Assembly (NCBI RefSeq): GCF_000182565.1
Contig: NW_015971544.1
Span: 641,803 to 705,802, forward strand
Direction of reading: 5' to 3'
Length of the DNA: 64,000 nt
Source: Spizellomyces punctatus DAOM BR117
Lineage: Eukaryota; Chytridiomycota; Chytridiomycetes; Spizellomycetales; Spizellomycetaceae
Numbering within the stretch: position 1 is the first letter of the stretch; each line of letters begins with the position of its first letter. Both the position numbers and the translations under genes were made by a program. Below are positions 57,813 through 64,000 of this stretch, piece by piece. Under the pieces are notes generated by a model. The model did no database searches. It was not told where the DNA came from and was given only the letters and a program-made list of their open reading frames with translations.

Positions 57813-58559
57813 TTATTCCGCATCCCTTTGAGTGTTCAGCTGTCGTGTTTCCAGTTCATGGCGAGACTTTTCAATGTAGTACCGCGATACAGCATGCGGA
57901 ATTGCGGTTCCTAACCCATATGCAAATAATCCGCCGAATCCAATGATCAGAACCCAATTTCTTAGTTTTCGTCCGCCGGTTGAAGCCCTGGAGGTCAGGG
58001 AGGGCAATCTTTCGTGCAGATATGCTTTCGTTCGCCGGGCAGCACTTAGTGTACTCAATTGTAACCGTTCACCAGCCGATTGTGCGCTTTCGGCGACTTT
58101 GTTGCCAGCCGCATTGGCTGTCCACGAAGATCCGTTGAGCACTTTTTCAGATTGTTCTGCCACGGACTTTTTCGCAGTGGATGCCACATCAGACATGGCA
58201 TTCGAAGCTCGGTTTGCTGCAACTTTGATCGTGCCTGTGAGGTTTGCTGCAGTGCTTTTCGCTAAGTTTTTGGCCGTTTCGCTCGCGGCACCGCGGATGT
58301 CCGATGATTTTGAAATGGCATTTCGGACAATTTTACTGGCAGCATCTCCTGTTTGCAGTAACCTCGAAGATGCTTGGCTTTGTAGCTGAGACAGCTTGTG
58401 CACCGCAGCAGGCGAGAGATTCCCCACCGACCGTTGCCAAGCGGCTTTTAAGCTGGTGAAGACCTTTTCTTCTTTTGTAGGGCTAGTTTTAGGCTGTTCT
58501 TTACCAAATGATTTCTTTGAAGTTGCGAACTGAGGGTTATCTTTATTCTGTGGATTCAT
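57813..58559 (-). CDS. Helical protein with C-terminal membrane anchor, 248 aa
   Basis: A single exon. The hydrophilic N-terminal half has Lys/Ser (SFGKEQPKTSPTKEEKVF). The middle is a long amphipathic helix rich in Ala, Ser and Lys (SETAKNLAKSTAANLTGTIK, SDVASTAKKSVAEQSEKVL), resembling LEA-like or apolipoprotein-like repeats. One membrane segment lies near residues 203-225 (WVLIIGFGGLFAYGLGTAIP), followed by a short basic-acidic tail. It could be a tail-anchored mitochondrial or ER protein. I do not recognise a family. Confidence 0.7.
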   Translation of the reverse strand: MNPQNKDNPQFATSKKSFGKEQPKTSPTKEEKVFTSLKAAWQRSVGNLSPAAVHKLSQLQSQASSRLLQTGDAASKIVRNAISKSSDIRGAASETAKNLAKSTAANLTGTIKVAANRASNAMSDVASTAKKSVAEQSEKVLNGSSWTANAAGNKVAESAQSAGERLQLSTLSAARRTKAYLHERLPSLTSRASTGGRKLRNWVLIIGFGGLFAYGLGTAIPHAVSRYYIEKSRHELETRQLNTQRDAE

Positions 58560-58707
58560 GATCGCATTGCTCTCTGGCCAGGATTATGCTGGTTTTTGAT
58601 GTCATCTGGGTGACTCATCCCGTCCAATGACGTGGGACTAACCATTTTGGCTGCGAGGTTGAACTCCAACTTCGACTTTATACTTTCCATCACCCCAACT
58701 TTACAAG

Positions 58708-59719
58708 ATGAGTACTGCTGCCGCCCTGAAGTATCTTGTAGTGCCTGCCAAGTCAAAGCATACTGCAACCGTAGGTCCCTCAATGTGACCCATGAAACGT
58801 AGTGTGACTTCCATGTACCACTGACTTAATTCCATTTTGGCTGTTGAAAGGTCTTTTTCTTGCACGGATTGGGCGACAGCGGGAATGGATGGTAAGGATA
58901 GACCCTACACGCAGGAAGAGGCGCTGGCGATCAACAGATGAATCTTGTATCACTAGGGCACCTGTTGCGAAGATGCTCCAACCATTACTTCCACACGTCA
59001 AGTGGGTGCTCCCTCATGCTCCTCAAAAGCCTGTAAGCATCAATTTCGGTATGGCCATGCCGGCATGGTAAGCTCAGATCAGACTCTCTTAGTTAGTGAA
59101 ACGCTTATAAGTGATGAATACAGGTACGACATCCATCATCTGGGACCGGGTGGCCGAGAGGATGAGGCGGGGGTAATGGATTCCGTATCGAAAAGTAAGA
59201 CGTGGTTTCATCGTTCAAGTGTACTATAGGTACTGATGTTATTGACGACTCTTTGCATTCGCAGTCACGGAACTTATCAATGACGAGATACGATCAGGAA
59301 TCTCTGCAGACAGGATTGTCCTTGGAGGATTTTCTCAAGGAGCGGCAGTATCGATCGTCTACAGTCTGACCAGTAATACTAGACTTGCTGGCTTTACCTG
59401 CTTGAGTGGATACTTACCATTGACGACCAATATTGACAAGGTGCTGACTAATATCGGTAGCGGAATGATGATGAGACTGCAGTCCTAATACGAAATATTT
59501 TTTTAGCTTACTAATTCAACAAACAAGGGGACCCCCATGTTGATGTGTCATGGAGATGCAGATGAAGTGGTAGCTTACCAGTGGGGAAAGATGACATACG
59601 ATAAACTCAAAGAGCTGGATAGAAAGGTTGAATTTAAAACATATCGCGGGATGGGTCATTCAAGTTCGAATGATGAAGTCAAGGATGTCGCAGAGTTTTT
59701 GAAAGAGCTTTTGCCTTAA
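58708..59719 (+). CDS. Acyl-protein thioesterase 1 (lysophospholipase family)
   Basis: Exons begin 58708-58770, 58851-58891, 58957-59067 and continue to 59719. The protein starts MSTAAALKYLVVPAKSKHTA and carries VFLHGLGDSGNGW (oxyanion region), VKWVLPHAP, YDIHHLGPGGREDEAG, nucleophile elbow GGFSQGAAVS, MLMCHGDADEVVAYQWG with catalytic Asp and GMGHSSS with catalytic His. The length (about 225 residues) is standard. The enzyme removes palmitate from cytosolic and membrane proteins. It is divergent from the 57813 gene, 148 bases away. Confidence 0.94.
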
Positions 59720-60087
59720 AGATGAAAGCAAACACTGAACCTGTAGTAGACGTGATCACTCGCACCTCGCGTGCCGTTTGAAGTTCACTTATAGATTGTA
59801 GCGTCAGCACAGGAAGGTTCCTGTGACCGATTGTTGAGGTCAAAGTGCTTTGAAGGGATCCGTGCATTTGGGTGCTTGTTGTAGGACCAATATAAACTGT
59901 TAGATGGGAAGGTTGGGGTTAATTTGTGTTTTGACTTCTTTACGAGAAAAGAGCGGGTTTCTCGTTAAATTCAGAAAATAGACCAAATAAAATAATAAAT
60001 AACCCTAAAGGTTCATCTTCAGGACGTGGTATACTATCAATAGACTTTTCAAGCTGCTCGGCACAGGAGAAGAGCGTCTAACACACG

Positions 60088-63000
60088 CTATAATATTGCT
60101 AGCATATTATATAATAATGATCTGATCCGGTAAAAGTCGCTGCCCACCTGCCCCTCCATTGTCAACTGTCCTGCAGCTGTTCGTTTTACAACAATTTTGC
60201 CATTTACGACTAGCACGCCTGATACAAATTCGGTTCCAAACCCTTCCGCCTGAAGCAGCCGCCGAAATTCTGAAAGTTTTAGATCGCCCACAATGACGGG
60301 GCGGTGTACTCTCTGATCTTCCACAGGGACAAAATCGAGAATGGGTACCACCGTGCTTGTTGCAGTTCCACTGGGCGTTGTAATGTCTCCCGGTGTTTGA
60401 TCTGACATAAGGCCCGGAATTTCGTCTTGCGGGAAGCGAATTATGCCGCTTACATACGCTAGTTCGTAGTCGGCGATCTATGTAATATACATGAATTCAC
60501 AAAGGATTAATTCCTTCATAGTATCACAGTGCTTTCAACGTACCGCAGCAACCTTCAAGGAGCTCACGAGCGAATCCGTTAATTTAACCTAAGACAAGTC
60601 GATATTAGCTTCATGCCGGCAAAGGAAATGCTAAATCTTCTCACCTGGTAAATATTGGTCGCCGCTGAAACATTGATACATTCGTTAACATGCGGCGTGT
60701 AGATTTCGGTAGTCATCGACTCGGTCTCGGCGCAATACCCGGCAAGATCGTCGGTCGCTTCTTCGGATCCATGTATTAGAATCTGGGATAATATTTTTTC
60801 ATTACTCCTGATTCCGAACACCACGCGTATCATTCAAGATTTGAAAACTTACCAACTTGCGTGGTGCCACTTGTGGCAAGATATTTTTGACGGATCGGCC
60901 ATCTGAACGTCCTTCGAAGTCAATATACATGACTTTACATCGAATCTTAAGATTTGTCTCGCGTGTTATGTATTTCGAGGGTATTTTATCCTCCTCAGGT
61001 CGAATCCTATCCAGGTCCATTGGTGTAGGCCCCTGCGCTGACTGCTTCAAATTACTAGCTGCGCCGATTGGATTGCTATCTCAACAGTGTTTCTCACCTC
61101 CTCCTCCTCAGCTGCCTGCTGCAAGGCATATTGATACTCTCCTCGCATGTATACAGCGGGGTCAATCTGTTCACCATAATCATCGACCCTCTTCCTCGGT
61201 TCATATGTCGGAAACATTCGATAGGACTGTGACTGTTTAAAGAAGCCACCTGATCGCGTTTGATCCTTCACATATATATCAAAGCCGGTAGCAAGAATGT
61301 TGGCAACCTCAGCCACCTCTCCTTCATCTTCACTCATGTCGCTTTCATCTTCTTCTATCAGCGAGCGTTGCTTCGCAAGACTCTCCAGTTCATGTTCACG
61401 ACGCTGCTGTTCGCGGGCGAGGAACTCCGCAAGTTCTTCTCCTTCTAATGGAATTTTGGTCTTGACCTATTATACGACCAGTAAGACGAGCAAGCAGACG
61501 CGGATTCTCTGCTAAAGAAGCAACCATCAACTGACCGTCATAGGGAGGTCTAGTTCAATATTAACAGATGGGCGAAGTCCATTAGATTGTATTGGGGGCG
61601 CGTTTAAATTCCACTCATCATAGAGGCGTCGGGTCATTGAGGTAGGTAGTCCTCGGTCAGGTAATATGATGATATTTTTGGGGTCTTCGCACCACTCTTG
61701 CAAGAGCTGACTAGACCATCCGGTGTCCATGCTCGAGAGCGAGGCAAGGACCAGTTTTGGTCCATTTAATTTCTCAAGGTCCTTCATCCGGTACAATGTT
61801 CGCAAAAACCTTTTCAAATATCGCCCACTTGAGCACATGAGTTCCTGGCAAAAATGCGTTGCATGACCTTACTTGAAGTCGAACGGAACCTCACGCCTCT
61901 GTGAGAATGCCTGTGCCACACCGTCGCCCATCCATTCCAACATCGTTCTGGCTAATGTCATAGTGCGATAGCTCTGATGAGCTAAAAATATCAGTGCATA
62001 CTGCACACGATTGAATGCCCAGTGCTGTTCAAGAAGGTAAGCTAGCTCCAAAACTCGGGTTGAAGAGTCGACTGGAATAAGAACGTTTGCTCCAGCGCTG
62101 AGTGCCGCGGTGATGGTATCTATAAAACAATGGAATGTCAGCCCATATACTTTCTGCTCCCTCTAAGAATCACTGGCAGGAGAAACGCACCCACAAGAGC
62201 GGCATCACGGATTTTCCGGAGTGGCTGTTCACTGTTCGCATTATACGAATCCGTAATCAAAACCGACGGTCTTGCGAGGGCTTCGGTGGTCATGAGCACA
62301 GTGCCATTCAGATGGCTATCCAAGCATTTTCAGTGGTCGCTTCTAGACAGCGCCAAACTACATTACTGCGAACCCACCGGTCTTTCTTGTGATTATAATC
62401 AACTGCATATACGATTTCGTCAGTATCCTTCTTGATCTTCCAGAGGGTGCCTCCTACAGTATGCCCTGCAGCATATGCAGTGATTGTGATGCCTTTACAT
62501 CTCCCTGATGAACAGTAATATCGTCATGAATGCTACGTTTAGCGAATGCCTGCGCAACTACAAACCTGACAGCGAGAACGGCTGTGAATAACGCAATTGA
62601 ACCATGTTTTCAAAAGCCGTGTCCACATGATCCAAGGTAAAAGTGGAAAAATCCTCGACATCGCTTTTGGACTGGTATGCATCATACATGCAAATCTGTC
62701 CCATATCGTGAACAGGAACGGTTGCGTACGCAGGGCAGTTCAGGCCAAGACTGCCCACAGCGTAAGGGTAAGCTCCGAGGTGCTCAATATCTGCATGACT
62801 GATTAATACGGCATCAACTTGTTTCGCGATCCTGCACAGTCCAAATCCAAAAGAAAATGGGGACAATGAAAGGACAGTTTATTAAAGTCATTCGTAACAA
62901 TCAGAGTTCGTAGAATCAATTTTTATTATAGCCTCGGTAGCACACTCGATGTTCGGACCCATCTAGCTACATATCTTCCAAGTCTGACGTCCTCATAACC

Positions 63001-63200
63001 CGTCAGGTATCCCATCCGTGCCGGGCGCAACAGCGCAACCTGAATACTCACCGTTTGAGCTGCTTGAGGTCTTCTGGCTCAAATGCATCAGTCCATCCGC
63101 AGTCAAGAAGAAGCTTTGCTTCGTCGATTTCAAGTAAATAGCATAATGGGTCCTCGTTACGCGCGCCAGAAAGAGCGGTGAACTTGATGTATGCGCTCAT
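60088..63200 (-). CDS. CFT2: Cleavage and polyadenylation specificity factor subunit 2 (CPSF100/Cft2)
   Basis: Start [20 protein letters not shown] at 63200. The metallo-beta-lactamase core follows: [31 protein letters not shown], then [48 protein letters not shown]. The usual HxHxDH zinc ligands are altered (HADIEH), as in CPSF100, the inactive partner of the CPSF73 endonuclease. The beta-CASP part has [40 protein letters not shown] and [14 protein letters not shown]. The linker is charged ([15 protein letters not shown]). The C-terminus is [20 protein letters not shown] and ends [15 protein letters not shown]. About nine exons. It acts in the nuclear pre-mRNA 3'-end processing complex. Confidence 0.93.
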
Positions 63201-63759
63201 GTAATGGGTTGGACGGGAGCAAAGGAAGGAACGCACACAATTGTGATGATGATTCCTGTTGGCATGGCAATTGGCGCCAGCGCGTCCTCCGCGACCTTTT
63301 AGCGGGTCAGCTAAACAGATCCCATCGCACGCAGAAACAAAGCGGCCAAAGGAGCAGAAAGGAGGCGGCCATAACTCAATTGTGTGCTCGAGAACATGGG
63401 AAAATACGTCCGGGCACGATCAGTATGCAAGTCATGCCGACCACAGAATTGCTCACAAAGGTGTAGGTGTTATGCGATTAAGACGTCCAGCGTACTTAGT
63501 GTAGAGGTGACAGAAACTGGCACTAACTACTACACCAGGGGATAGTCTGGCTACTACCATACTTTTACGTTTTCATTACCAGCCCAAAGCGGGTATCGAG
63601 ACGTACTCACGGCATGGTTGAGCTCAGATCGGTCAGTCCGTCTCTTTGCGCAGGCTGAGAGGCGGCTGATAATATCAAAATTATTCTAATTATGTGAAAT
63701 ATGGCTAATATGATGATGTACACTAAATGAACCTATTACTGAACAAAGCTACGCCCGTT
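63201..63759. other. Spacer between CPSF2 and the hydrolase gene
   Basis: About 0.56 kb; both neighbours are on the minus strand. It must include the CPSF2 promoter. No TATA box is evident. Confidence 0.35.
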
Positions 63760-64000
63760 TCACGCTCGGAGACCGCATGCCTCTTCAATTTTACATTGAA
63801 GTACAGATAGCGCATCTTGCTTGAACATTAGAGCCCCATGGGCAGTCTTCTCAAGCCATAACAGTTCGACGTTCGAATTTTGAAGATACTGCCTAACTGC
63901 CTGCGAGGGAACTATCTGATCGTTGCTCGACAAGAGAACGAGGTGTTGTTCACTTTTCGGGAGGTCCTCCTTGAATAATACATTTTCGGACCAATTAAAG
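63760..64000 (-). CDS. C-terminal part of an alpha/beta-hydrolase (runs off the window)
   Basis: The minus-strand frame from the right edge to TGA 63760-63762 encodes about 79 residues. HLVLLSSNDQIVPSQAVRQY contains the D-x-I-V-P pattern of the catalytic Asp loop. LLWLEKTAHGALMFKQD supplies the C-terminal His. These two elements in this order are typical of alpha/beta-hydrolase fold proteins. The nucleophile and start lie outside the window, so substrate class cannot be judged. Confidence 0.7.
   Translation of the reverse strand, partial: FNWSENVLFKEDLPKSEQHLVLLSSNDQIVPSQAVRQYLQNSNVELLWLEKTAHGALMFKQDALSVLQCKIEEACGLRA

Noticed and set aside
62597-62866. Inactivated zinc site in CPSF2 as gene decay
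   Set aside because: Loss of the metal ligands is normal for the CPSF100/Cft2 subunit.
1-64000. tRNA, rRNA or CRISPR array
   Set aside because: I looked for cloverleaf boxes, rRNA cores and regularly spaced repeats and saw none; the tandem repeats at 47 kb have no unique spacers.

Overview
The window looks like nuclear DNA of a fungus, most likely an early-diverging (zoosporic/chytrid-like) lineage. Genes are compact with many short GT-AG introns. A B12-dependent methylmalonyl-CoA mutase sits beside typically fungal genes: Clr4/SUV39 H3K9 methyltransferase, SAPS phosphatase subunit, MIX17-type twin-CX9C protein, mitochondrial malic enzyme, GatA and large PPR proteins. The lineage is an inference; there is no rRNA or other direct taxonomic marker.

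Region 1 (1-14.0 kb) is foreign. An AT-richer block of tightly packed, intronless genes encodes a double-jelly-roll major capsid protein, an A32/FtsK-HerA-type packaging ATPase, a penton-like minor capsid protein, a fibre of about 2,150 codons (adenovirus-fibre-like shaft repeats followed by GALQVSGGVG-type repeats) and eight small or unknown genes. This is the morphogenesis module of an endogenous Polinton-like virus/adintovirus-type element. I see no DNA polymerase, integrase or protease in it. The block lies between two inverted copies of one Ty1/Copia LTR: one ends exactly at base 150 inside the capsid gene, and the other (13760-14021) leads into a truncated Gag. All four internal stop codons in the viral genes are TGA. 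Four viral genes carry in-frame copies of one GC-rich palindromic repeat. A 433-base run of N interrupts the fibre.

Region 2 (14.0-16.9 kb) is a retrotransposon graveyard with a Copia RNase H tail. Region 3 (17.0-46.0 kb) holds host genes: PPR protein, coiled-coil protein, Pro/Gln-rich protein, second PPR protein, methylmalonyl-CoA mutase (about 24 exons) divergent from a hybrid histidine kinase, Bin3-type RNA methyltransferase, chromodomain-SET methyltransferase, homeodomain factor, malic enzyme and MIX17-like protein. Several (two PPRs, MUT, malic enzyme, GatA, MIX17) point to mitochondria.

Region 4 (46-49.5 kb) is repeat-rich: a foldback element, a minisatellite and the second copy of a 0.65-0.74 kb TG...CA repeat whose first copy lies at 36.8-37.5 kb. 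Region 5 (49.5-64 kb) returns to host genes: DUF4272-like protein, SAPS protein, GatA, a membrane-anchored helical protein, acyl-protein thioesterase, CPSF2/Cft2, and the tail of an alpha/beta-hydrolase running off the right edge. Exon boundaries were read by eye from splice signals and protein continuity.
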